Origin: Oscarella lobularis
Lineage: Eukaryota > Porifera > Homoscleromorpha > Homosclerophorida > Oscarellidae
Direction of reading: 5' to 3'
NCBI RefSeq assembly: GCF_947507565.1
Contig: NC_089184.1
Coordinates: 1 to 64,000 of the forward strand
DNA: 64,000 bases
In this document: positions 49,329 through 60,889 of the stretch, piece by piece
Layout: every line of letters begins with the position of its first letter
How positions within the stretch are numbered: the stretch's first letter is position 1
Program-made: the position numbers and the translations under genes
Notes under the pieces: model-generated
Seen by the model: the letters and a program-made list of their open reading frames with translations, nothing else
Databases searched by the model: none
Told to the model about the DNA's origin: nothing

Positions 49329-49940
49329 AATAAACACAGAATTTATTCTGACTTAATGCAGGATTTATTCTGAATTAATTCAGAATTTATTCTGAATTAA
49401 TTCAGAATTTATACTGAATTAATGTAGAATTAATGAAGAATTAATGAAGAATTTATTCTGCATTAATTCAGAATAAAATTCAGCATTAATTCAGAATAAA
49501 ATCTGCATTAATTGAGAATAAATTCTGCATTAATTCAGAATTAATTCTGCATTAATTGAGAATAAATTCTGCATTAATTCAGAATTAATTCTGAATTAAT
49601 TCAGATTTTATTCTGAATTATTGCAGAAATAATTCTGATAAAATGCAAAATAAATTCAAAATTAATGCAGAATAAATGCGGAATTTATTCTGAATAAATG
49701 CAAAATTTATTCTGAATTAATGCAGAATTTATTCTCAATTATTGCAGAATAAATGCGAAATTTATTCTCAATTAATTCAGAATTTATTCTGAATTTATTC
49801 CGAAATAATGCAGAATTTATTTTCAATTATTGCAGAATTAATTCTGAATAAATGCAGAATTAATTCTTAATTAATGCAGAATAAATCGGGAATTTATTCT
49901 GCATTAATGCAGAATTTATTCTGAATTACCTTAGAATTTC
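49329..49940. repeat. AT-rich tract right of island 7
   Basis: As after island 6, with the inverted section. The border reads AATTACCTTAG instead of AATTAACTTAG. Confidence 0.93.
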
Positions 49941-52900
49941 AAGGAACAATTGTAGAAGGAAAAATTGCCCCAGGACAAATTGTCCTGGGAACATATTGTC
50001 CCCAGGAAAAATTGTCCTGGGGACAAATTGTCCCAGGACAAATTGTCCCAGGACAAATTGTCCTAGGACAAATTCTCCCCAGGACAAATTGTCCCCAGGA
50101 CAAATTGTCCTAGGACAAATTGTCCCCAGGACAAATTGTCCCAGGACAAATTGTCCTAGGACAAATTGTGCCAGGACAAATTGTCCCAAGGACAAATTGT
50201 GCCAGGACAAATTGTCCCAAGGACAAATTGTCCCAGGACAAATTGTCCCAGGACAAATTGTCCCCAGGACAAATTGTCCCAGGACAAATTGTCCTAGGAC
50301 AAATTGTCCCAGGACAAATTGTCCTAGGACAAATTGTCCCCAGGACAAATTGTCCCCAGGACAAATTGTCCCAGGACAAATTGTCCCAGGACAAATTGTC
50401 CCAGGACAAATTGTCCCCAGGACAAATTGTCCTAGGACAAATTGTCCCAGGACAAATTGTGCCAGGACAAATTGTCGTAGGACAAATTGTCCCCAGGACA
50501 AATTGTTCCCAGGACAAATTGTCCCCAGGACAAATTGTTCCCAGGACAAATTGTCCCAGGACAAATTGTCCCAGGACAAATTGTCCCCAGGACAAATTGT
50601 CACAGGACAAATTTTCCCAGGACAAATTGTCCCAGGACAAATTGTCCCAGGACAAATTGTGCCAGAACAAATTGTCGTAGGACAAATTGTGTCAGGACAA
50701 TTTGTCCTGAGGACAAATTGTCCCCAGGACAAATTGTCCCAGGACAAATTGTCCCAGGACAAATTGTCCCAGGACAAATTGTCCCAGGACAAATTGTCCC
50801 AGGACAAATTGTCCTAGGACAAATTTTCCCCAGGACAAATTGTCCCAGGACAAATTGTCCCAGGACAAATTGTCCCAGGACAAATTGTCCCCAGGACAAA
50901 TTGTCCCAGGACAAATTGTCCCCAGGACAAATTGTCCCCAGGACAAATTGTCCCAGGACAAATTGTCCCAGGACAAATTGTCCCCAAGACAAATTGTCCC
51001 AGGACAAATTGTCCTAGGACAAATTGTCCCCAGGACAAATTCTCCCCAGGACAAATTGTCCCAGGACAAATTGTCCAAGGACAAATTGTCCCCAGGACAA
51101 ATTGTACCAGGACAAATTGTCCTAGGAAAAATTGTCCCCGGGACAAATTGTCCCCAGGACAAATTGTCCCAGGACAAATTGTCCGCAGGACAAATTGTCC
51201 CCAGGACAAATTGTCCCCAGGACAAATTGTCCCAGGACAAATTGTCCCAGGACAAATTGTCCCCAGGACAAATTGTCCCAGGACAAATTGTCCTAGGACA
51301 AATTGTCCCCAGGACAAATTGTCCCCAGGACAAATTGTTCCCAGGACAAATTGTCCCCAGGACAAATTGTTCCCAGGACAAATTGTCCCAGGACAAATTG
51401 TCCGAGGACAAATTGTCCCCAGGACAAATTGTCCCAGGACAAATTTTCCCAGGACAAATTGTCCCAGGACAAATTGTCCCAGGACAAATTGTGCCAGGAC
51501 AAATTGTCGTAGGACAAATTGTGTCAGGACAATTTGTCCTGAGGACAAATTGTCCCCAGGACAAATTGTCCCAGGACAAATTGTCCCAGGACAAATTGTC
51601 CCAGGACAAATTTTCCCAGGACAAATTGTCCCAGGACAAATTGTCCTAGGACAAATTTTCCCCAGGACAAATTGTCCCAGGACAAATTGTCCCAGGACAA
51701 ATTGTCCCAGGACAAATTGTCCCCAGAACAAATTGTCCCAGGACAAATTGTCCCCAGGACAAATTGTCCCCAGGACAAATTGTCCCAGGACAAATTGTCC
51801 CAGGACAAATTGTCCCCAAGACAAATTGTCCCAGGACAAATTGTCCTAGGACAAATTGTCCCCAGGACAAATTGTCCCAGGACAAATTGTCCCAGGACAA
51901 ATTGTCCTAGGACAAATTGTCCTAGGACAAATTGTCCCAAGGACAAATTGTCCCCAGGACAAATTGTCCCAGGACAAATTGTCCTAGGACAAATTGTCCC
52001 AGGACAAATTGTCCCAGGACAAATTGTCCCCAGGACAAATTGTCCCAGGACAAATTGTCCCAGGACAAATTGTCCCAGGACAAATTGTCCCAGGACAAAT
52101 TGTCCTAGGACAAATTGTCCCAGGACAAATTGTCCCAGGACAAATTGTCCCAGGACAAATTGTCCTAGGACAAATTGTCCCAGGACAAATTGTCCCAGGA
52201 CAAATTGTCCCAGGACAAATTGTCCCAGGACAAATTGTCCTAGGACAAATTGTCCCCAGGACAAAATGTCCCAAGGACAAATTGTCCCCAGGACAAATTG
52301 TCCCAGGACAAATTGTCCCAGGACAAATTGTCCCCAGGACAAATTGTCCCAGGACAAATTGTCCTAGGACAAATTGTCCCCAGGACAAATTGTCCCCAGG
52401 ACAAATTGTCCCAGGACAAATTGTCCTAGGACAAATTGTCCCAGGACAAATTGTCCCAGGACAAATTGTCCCAGGAAAAATTGTCCCAGGACAAATTGTC
52501 CCCAGGACAAATTGTCCCCAGGACAAATTATCCCCAGGACAAATTGTCCCAGGACAAATTGTCCCAGGACAAATTGTCCCCAGGACAAATTGTCCCAGGA
52601 CAAATTGTCCCCAGGACAAATTGTCCCCAGGACAAATTGTCCCAGGACAAATTGTCCCAGGACAAATTGTCCCAGGACAAATTGTCCTAGGACAAATTGT
52701 CCCCAGGACAAATTGTCCCAGGACAAATTGTCCCAGGACAAATTGTCCCAGGACAAATTGTCCCCAGGACAAATTGTCCCAGGACAAATTGTCCCCAGGA
52801 CAAATTGTCCCCAGGACAAATTGTTCCAGGACAAATTGTCCCAGGACAAATTGTCCCCAGGACAAATTGTCCCAGGACAAATTGTCCTAGGACAAATTGT

Positions 52901-55900
52901 CCCCAGGACAAATTGTCCCAGGACAAATTGTCCCAGGACAAATTGTCCCAGGACAAATTGTCCTAGGACAAATTGTCCCAAGGACAAATTGTCCCCAGGA
53001 CAAATTGTCCCAGGACAAATTGTCCCAGGACAAATTGTCCCCAGGACAAATTGTCCCAGGACAAATTGTCCTAGGACAAATTGTCCCCAGGAAAAATTGT
53101 CCCCAGGACAAATTGTCCCAGGACAAATTGTCCCAGGACAAATTGTCCCCAGGACAAATTGTCCCAGGACAAATTGTCCGAGGACAAATTGTCCCAGGAC
53201 AAATTGTCCCAGGACAAATTGTGCCAGGACAAATTGTCGTAGGACAAATTGTGTCAGGACAATTTGTCCTGGGGACAAATTGTCCCCAGGACAAATTGTC
53301 CCAGGACAAATTGTCCCAGGACAAATTGTCCCAGGACAAATTGTCCCAGGACAAATTGTCCTAGGACAAATTGTCCCCAGGACAAATTGTCCCCAGGACA
53401 AATTGTCCCAGGACAAATTGTCCCAGGACAAATTGTCCCCAGGACAAATTGTCCCAGGACAAATTGTCCTAGGACAAATTGTCCCCAGGACAAATTGTCC
53501 CCAGGACAAATTGTCCCAGGACAAATTGTCCTAGGACAAATTGTCCCAGGACAAATTGTCCCAGGACAAATTGTCCCAGGACAAATTGTCCCAGGACAAA
53601 TTGTCCTAGGACAAATTGTCCCCAGGACAAATTGTCCCAAGGACAAATTGTCCCCAGGACAAATTGTCCCAGGACAAATTGTCCCAGGACAAATTGTCCC
53701 CAGGACAAATTGTCCCAGGACAAATTGTCCCAGGACAAATTGTCCTAGGACAAATTGTCCCAGGACAAATTGTCCCAGGACAAATTGTCCTAGGACAAAT
53801 TGTCCCCAGGACAAATTGTCCTAGGACAAATTGTCCCCAGGACAAATTGTCCCAGGACAAATTGTCCCAGGACAAATTGTCCCAGGACAAATTGTCCTAG
53901 GACAAATTGTCCCCAGGACAAATTGTCCCCAGGACAAATTGTCCCAGGACAAATTGTCCCAGGACAAATTGTCCCCAGGACAAATTGTCCCAGGACAAAT
54001 TGTCCTAGGACAAATTGTCCCCAGGACAAATTGTCCCCTGGACAAATTGTCCCAGGAAAAATTGTCCTATGACAAATTGTCCCCAGGACAAATTGTCCCC
54101 AGGACAAATTGTCCCAGGACAAATTGCCCCAGGACAAATTGTCCCCAGGACAAATTGTCCCAGGACAAATTGTCCTAGGACAAATTGTCCCAGGACAAAT
54201 TGTCCCCAGGACAAATTGTCCCAGGACAAATTGTCCCAGGACAAATTGTCCCAGGACAAATTGTCCCCAGGACAAATTGTCCAATTGTCCCAGGACAAAT
54301 TGTCCCAGGACAATTTGTCCCAGGACAAATTGTCCTAGGACAAATTGTCCCCAGGACAAATTGTCCCCAGGACAAATTGTCCCAGGAAAAATTGTCCCAG
54401 GACAAATTGTCCCCAGGACAAATTGTCCCAGGACAAATTGTCCCAGGACAAATTGTCCCAGGACAAATTGTCCCCAGGACAAATTGTCCAATTGTCCCAG
54501 GACAAATTGTCCCAGGACAATTTGTCCCAGGACAAATTGTCCTAGGACAAATTGTCCCCAGGACAAATTGTCCCCAGGACAAATTGTCCCAGGAAAAATT
54601 GTCCCAGGACAAATTGCCCCAGGACAAATTGTCCCCAGGACAAATTGTCCCAGGACAAATTGTCCTAGGACAAATTGTCCCAGGACAAATTGTCCCCAGG
54701 ACAAATTGTCCCAGGACAAATTGTCCCAGGACAAATTGTCCCAGGACAAATTGTCCCCAGGACAAATTGTCCAATTGTCCCAGGACAAATTGTCCCAGGA
54801 CAATTTGTCCCAGGACAAATTGTCCTAGGACAAATTGTCCCCAGGACAAATTGTCCCCAGGACAAATTGTCCCAGGAAAAATTGTCCCAGGACAAATTGT
54901 CCCCAGGACAAATTGTCCCAGGACAAATTGTTCCAGGACAAATTGTCCCCAGGACAAATTGTCCCCAAGACAAATTGTCCCCAGGACAAATTGTCCCAGG
55001 ACAAATTGTCCCAGGACAAATTGTGCCAGGACAAATTGTCCCCAGGACAAATTGTCCCCAGGACAAATTGTCCCCTGGAAAAATTGTCCACAGGACAAAT
55101 TGTCCCCAGGACAAATTGTCCCAGGACAAATTGTCCCAGGACAAATTGTGCCAGGACAATTTGTGCCAGGACAATTTGTCCTGGGGAAAAATTGACCCTA
55201 GGACAAATTGTCCTGGGCACAAATTGTCCCCAGGACAAATTGTCCCCAGGACAAATTGTCCCCAGGACAAATTGTCCCAAGGACAAATTGTCCCAGGACA
55301 AATTGTCCCCAGGACAAATTGTCCCAGGACAAATTGTCCCAGGACAAATTGTGCCAGGACAATTTGTGCCAGGACAATTTGTCCTGGGGAAAAATTGACC
55401 CTAGGACAAATTGTCCTGGGCACAAATTGTCCCCAGGACAAATTGTCCCCAGGACAAATTGTCCCAGGACAAATTGTCCCAGGACAAATTGTCCTAGGAC
55501 AAATTGTCCCAGGACAAATTGTCCCAGGACAAATTGTCCTAGGACAAATTGTCCCCAGGACAAATTGTCCTAGGACAAATTGTCCCCAGGACAAATTGTC
55601 CCAGGACAAATTGTCCCAGGACAAATTGTCCCAGGACAAATTGTCCTAGGACAAATTGTCCCCAGGACAAATTGTCCCCAGGACAAATTGTCCCAGGACA
55701 AATTGTCCCAGGACAAATTGTCCCCAGGACAAATTGTCCCAGGACAAATTGTCCTAGGACAAATTGTCCCCAGGACAAATTGTCCCCTGGACAAATTGTC
55801 CCAGGAAAAATTGTCCTATGACAAATTGTCCCCAGGACAAATTGTCCCCAGGACAAATTGTCCCAGGACAAATTGCCCCAGGACAAATTGTCCCCAGGAC

Positions 55901-57115
55901 AAATTGTCCCAGGACAAATTGTCCTAGGACAAATTGTCCCAGGACAAATTGTCCCCAGGACAAATTGTCCCAGGACAAATTGTCCCAGGACAAATTGTCC
56001 CAGGACAAATTGTCCCCAGGACAAATTGTCCAATTGTCCCAGGACAAATTGTCCCAGGACAATTTGTCCCAGGACAAATTGTCCTAGGACAAATTGTCCC
56101 CAGGACAAATTGTCCCCAGGACAAATTGTCCCAGGAAAAATTGTCCCAGGACAAATTGTCCCCAGGACAAATTGTCCCAGGACAAATTGTCCCAGGACAA
56201 ATTGTCCCAGGACAAATTGTCCCCAGGACAAATTGTCCAATTGTCCCAGGACAAATTGTCCCAGGACAATTTGTCCCAGGACAAATTGTCCTAGGACAAA
56301 TTGTCCCCAGGACAAATTGTCCCCAGGACAAATTGTCCCAGGAAAAATTGTCCCAGGACAAATTGCCCCAGGACAAATTGTCCCCAGGACAAATTGTCCC
56401 AGGACAAATTGTCCTAGGACAAATTGTCCCAGGACAAATTGTCCCCAGGACAAATTGTCCCAGGACAAATTGTCCCAGGACAAATTGTCCCAGGACAAAT
56501 TGTCCCCAGGACAAATTGTCCAATTGTCCCAGGACAAATTGTCCCAGGACAATTTGTCCCAGGACAAATTGTCCTAGGACAAATTGTCCCCAGGACAAAT
56601 TGTCCCCAGGACAAATTGTCCCAGGAAAAATTGTCCCAGGACAAATTGTCCCCAGGACAAATTGTCCCAGGACAAATTGTTCCAGGACAAATTGTCCCCA
56701 GGACAAATTGTCCCCAAGACAAATTGTCCCCAGGACAAATTGTCCCAGGACAAATTGTCCCAGGACAAATTGTGCCAGGACAAATTGTCCCCAGGACAAA
56801 TTGTCCCCAGGACAAATTGTCCCCTGGAAAAATTGTCCACAGGACAAATTGTCCCCAGGACAAATTGTCCCAGGACAAATTGTCCCAGGACAAATTGTGC
56901 CAGGACAATTTGTGCCAGGACAATTTGTCCTGGGGAAAAATTGACCCTAGGACAAATTGTCCTGGGCACAAATTGTCCCCAGGACAAATTGTCCCCAGGA
57001 CAAATTGTCCCCAGGACAAATTGTCCCAAGGACAAATTGTCCCAGGACAAATTGTCCGAAGACAAATTGTCCCAGGACAATTTGTCCTGGGGACAAATTG
57101 TACCCAAGACAAATT
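49941..57115. repeat. Dyad satellite tract G10 (7.2 kb, with an exact tandem duplication)
   Basis: From about 53.79 kb a segment recurs 1749 bp downstream (53790-55240 against 55539-56990) with no visible difference, including odd markers such as GTCCTATGACAAATTG and the repeated GTCCAATTGTCC junctions. The end of the tract, including the inverted-centre monomers, is duplicated as well (55.14-55.40 kb and 56.89-57.1 kb). Confidence 0.97.
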
Positions 57116-59501
57116 CTGAATAAATGAAGAATTAATTCTGAATAAATGCAGAATTAATTTTGAATTAATGCAGAAGAAATGCGGAATTTATTCTGAATTA
57201 ATGAAGAATTTATTCCGAATAAATGTAAAATTTATTCTGAATTAATGCAGAATTTATTCTGAATTAATGGAAAATTTTTTCTGAATTAATGCAGAATTTA
57301 TTCTGCATTAATCTAGAATAATTTCTGCATTAATGCAGAATTAATTCAGAATTATTCAGAATTTATTCTGAATTAATGCAGAATTTATTCTGAATTAATT
57401 TAGAAATTATTCTGAATTATTGCAGAATTTATTCTGAATTAATGCAGAATTTATTCTGAATAAATGCAGAAGGTATTCTGAATTAATGCAGAATTTATTC
57501 TGAATTAATGCAGAATTAATTCAGAATTTATTCTGAATTAATGCAGAATTTATTCTGAACTAATGCAGAATTTATTCTGAATTAATGCAGAATTTATTCT
57601 GAATTAATGCAGAATCAATTCTGAATTAATGCAGAATTAATTCAGAATTTATTCTGAATTAATGCAGAATTTATTCTGAATTAATTGAAAACTTATTCTG
57701 AATAAAAGCAGAATTTATTCTGAATTAATGCAGAATTTATTCGGAACTAATGTCGAATTTATTCTGAATAAATGCAGAATTTATTCTGAATTAATGCAGA
57801 ATTTATTCTGAATTAATGCAGAATTTATTCTGAATTAATGCAGAATTTATTCTGAATAAATGTGGCATTTATTCTGAATTAATTCAGAATTAATTCTGAA
57901 TTAATGCAGAATTTATTCTGAATTAATGCAGAATTTATTCTGAATAAATGCAGAATTAATTCTTAATTAATGCAGAATAAATGCGAAATTTATTCTGAAT
58001 TAATGCAGAATTTATTTTGAATGAATTCAGAATTTATTCTGAATTAATGCAGAATTTATTCTGAATTAATGCAGTATTTATTCTGAATAAATGCAGAAGT
58101 TATTCTGAATTAAAGCAGAATTTATTCTGAATTAATGCAGAATTTATTCTGAATTAATGCAAAATTAATTCTGAATAAATGCAGAATTAATTCTGAATTC
58201 ATGCAGAATTAATTCAGAATTTATTCTGAATAAATGCAGAATTAATTCTGAATTAATGCAGAAAAAATGCGCAATTTATTCTGAATTAATGCAGAATTTA
58301 TTCTGAATTAATGCAGAATTAATTCTGAATAAATACAGAATTAATTCTGAATTAATGCAGAATTTATTCGGAACTAATACCGAATTTATTCTGAATAAAT
58401 GCAGAATTTATTCTGAATTAATGCAGAATTTATTCTGAATTAATGCAGAACTTATTCTGAATTAATGCAGAATTTATTCTGAATAAATGCAGAATTTATT
58501 CTGAATTAAAGCAGAATTTATTCTGAATTAATGCAGAATTAATTCAGAATTTATTCTGAATTAATGCAGAATTTATTCTGAACTAATGCAGAATTTATTC
58601 TGAATTAATACAAAATTAATTCTGAATAAATGCAGAATCAATTCTGAATTAATGCAGAATTAATTCAGAATTTATTCTGAATTAATGCAGAATTTATTCT
58701 GAATTAATGCAGAACTTGTTCTGAATAAAAGCAGAATTTATTCTGAATTAATGCAGAATTTATTCGGAACTAATGCAGAATTTTTTCTGAATTTATTCTG
58801 AATTAATGCAGAATTTATTCTGAATTAATGCAGAATTAATTCTGAATTAATGCAGAATTTATTCGGAACTAATGCAGAATTTTTTCTGAATTTATTCTGA
58901 ATTAATGCAGAATTTATTCTGAATTAATGCAGAACTTATTCTGAATTAATGCAGAATTTATTCTGAATAAATGTAGCATTTATTCTGAATTAATTCAGAA
59001 TTAATTCTGAATTAATGCAGAATTTATTCTGAATTAATGGAGAATTTATTCTGAATAAATGCAGAAGTTATTCTGAATTAATGCAGAATTTATTCTGAAT
59101 TAATGCAGAATTAATTCAGAATTTATTCTGAATTAATGCAGAATTTATTCTGAATTAATGCAGAATTTATTCTGAATTAATGCAGTATTTATTCTGAATA
59201 AATGCAGAAGTTATTCTGAATTAAAGCAGAATTTATTCTGAATTAATGCAGAATTTATTCTGAATTAATGCAAAATTAATTCTGAATAAATGCAGAATTA
59301 TAATTCTGAATTAATGCAGAATTAATTCAGAATTTATTCTGAATAAATGCAGAATTAATTCTGAATTAATGCAGAAAAAATGCGGAATTTATTCTGAATT
59401 AATGCAGAATTTATTCTGAATTAATGCAGAATTAATTCTGAATAAATACAGAATTAATTCTGAATTAATACAGAATTAATTCTGAATTAATGCAGAATAA
59501 A
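57116..59501. repeat. AT-rich tract left of island 8
   Basis: Begins like the tracts after G5 and G6 (ATGAAGAATTAATTC) and ends like those before islands 3 and 6. A 90-bp segment with CGGAACTAATGCAGAATTTT is tandemly doubled near 58.76-58.89 kb. Confidence 0.95.
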
Positions 59502-59860
59502 AGATCGTGAACTTACGTAGACAAGGTGCTTCAGCTTTCTTTTCAACATTCTATATTCTTTACGAGAGCTATGCTGCCATGAAGCATCCATGATCGTATG
59601 TAAGGTGAAGAAAACGACAGGCGCTCCGTCGTGAGTCGACGATACGTCGGCGATCGTTCTAAAAGATCGCTCGTACACCCCGAAACGCCATGACGACGAA
59701 AAACTTAGCAATAACCGTTCAGAAAGTGACGGAACACGACAAGAAGTCGATCAAGAACCTCAAACTCGCTCGCTAAGCGATGCACTTGAGACGAACGACG
59801 AGCAGGGCTTTTCGAGTGTAACGCGCGCTAAAACATCGCGAAAAAATCTCACATTCTCTG
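59502..59860 (-). other. 359-bp conserved island, copy 8 (last)
   Basis: Core identical by eye to copies 4, 5 and 7. It is followed by only about 140 bp of AT satellite before single-copy DNA. Confidence 0.85.
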
Positions 59861-59998
59861 AATAAACACAGAATTTATTCTGACTTAATGCAGGATTTAT
59901 TCTGAATTAATTCAGAATTTATTCTGAATTAATTCAGAATTTATACTGAATTAATGTAGAATTAATGAAGAATTAATGAAGAATTTATTCTGAATTAA
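59861..59998. repeat. Terminal AT-rich tract
   Basis: Truncated right-hand tract. The satellite stops at CTGAATTAACG, giving the proximal edge of the macrosatellite. Confidence 0.9.
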
Positions 59999-60171
59999 CG
60001 CGTATAAATATACCCATCAAAAAGACATGATTTCAAGTGCTAACCCCCCTAATTTTGTCGTCATCTACATTGAATAGATTTGTCAGTGCGATTGCGATTG
60101 CACGCAGACGAAGAAGGAGAGAAGAAGAGAAAAAGGACATTTTAGTTAACGTATTATTTACTTTTTATATT
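59999..60171. other. Single-copy junction sequence
   Basis: It contains CGTATAAATATACC (TATA-like, about 60000-60013), the short telomere-like TAACCCCCCTAA (about 60039) and a purine-rich stretch. None is enough to call a function. Confidence 0.4.
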
Positions 60172-60715
60172 AGTGTACTAGGCGCATATTACAATCACGC
60201 GCGCTCTCGTCTCACGTGGTCCTAGTTAGGCGCGTGGAAAGTAGATAGGGCCGCCGCACACACAAAAAAGTAGAACAAGTCATGTCAAATTTTATTTGAA
60301 TAAAGTCCCGGATGTAGTTACAAAAATGAAACAGATTTTGCCCTCTCCTCCATCCACCCCCTCGCCGCCCCAAATGGGAGGCAAGGCCAGGTGAGCACCT
60401 GCTGTGAGTCAAAGGACTCGTGGGGTCACTCCATACTCCCCCGCGGAGGGTGAGCCCGTTTAACCTCCTGGCTCCGAGCCTTGGACTGTGAAAGTGGCAG
60501 CTGGGATGTCAGTCCACTCACAGGTGCAATTCCAAGGGGCGTCACTGATTTACCCGCCAGTGCTCTGCCTTACGCGGGGAGGCAACTCTATAGCCTCTGC
60601 AGAGGTATGGCCTATTTATCGCTCTCGGCCACAGAGGGATGGCTGCGTCTGCCTCGTCCGATTGGAGGAACAACTACACGGTAAAACAATTGACAAGGAG
60701 AAATCAATAAAGAAA
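60172..60715 (-). repeat. Segmental duplication, copy 2 (gene-proximal)
   Basis: Same orientation as 3822-4370, so the two copies bracket all satellites in the window. On the minus strand it corresponds to the last intron, last coding exon, 3' UTR and AATAAA (+ 60291-60296) of the small candidate gene described separately. It is probably the parent copy, since only here do upstream exons join in frame. Confidence 0.85.
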
Positions 60716-60889
60716 TACCTTGTCCCTTCGTCATGCCTTTGCCCTCCTCCAATAGTATTCTGCGCCGAGTTCCTCCTCCTACCCCCTAAAAAATAAAAAA
60801 AAAAGATCAGTCCCCTTACCTGAACGAATGGCGGTAAAGCTCTTCAAGCTTACCCTTCTCGCAACAATCCTCTGCTGAGACAACATTAA
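60612..60889 (-). CDS. Candidate small basic protein gene, three exons
   Basis: On the minus strand an acceptor (TTTTTTTTTCTAG) is followed by ATG (60886-60884) and exon 60889-60820, ending TTCAG|GTAAGGGG. The next exon is 60778-60719 (an alternative acceptor gives 60785), ending ACAAG|GTATTTC. A 45-bp intron ending CCGTGTAG leads to exon 60673 onward, with a stop at 60614-60612. With the 60778 acceptor the frame stays open for 62 residues. The first 22 (MLSQQRIVARRVSLKSFTAI and so on) are Arg/Lys/Ser-rich without acidic residues, like a mitochondrial presequence; the rest is basic too. The family is unknown. The last exon and 3' UTR are shared with the copy at 3.8-4.4 kb. Confidence 0.35.

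Noticed and set aside
10166..57115. CRISPR-like array of regularly spaced palindromic repeats.
   Set aside because: There are no unique spacers; the gaps are 2-3 bases. The setting is a eukaryotic telomere.
10100..57123. Dozens of open frames up to about 470 codons (PGQIV, RTNCP, QDKLS, DNLSW, GTICP and GQFVL repeats) on both strands.
   Set aside because: The 15/16-bp monomer has no stop codon in any of six frames, so any tract is open. 16-bp steps shift frame every few monomers, and all six frames look alike, so there is no sign of coding selection.
11610..59711. A 74-codon minus-strand frame in seven of eight 359-bp islands as a conserved protein gene.
   Set aside because: It would start at TTG, has no early ATG, runs past a strong splice donor into AT satellite and is broken by TGA in copy 2. 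Identity among copies is explained by homogenisation. A transcript remains possible.
60039..60050. TAACCCCCCTAA as an interstitial telomere remnant.
   Set aside because: A single imperfect match, too short to distinguish from chance.
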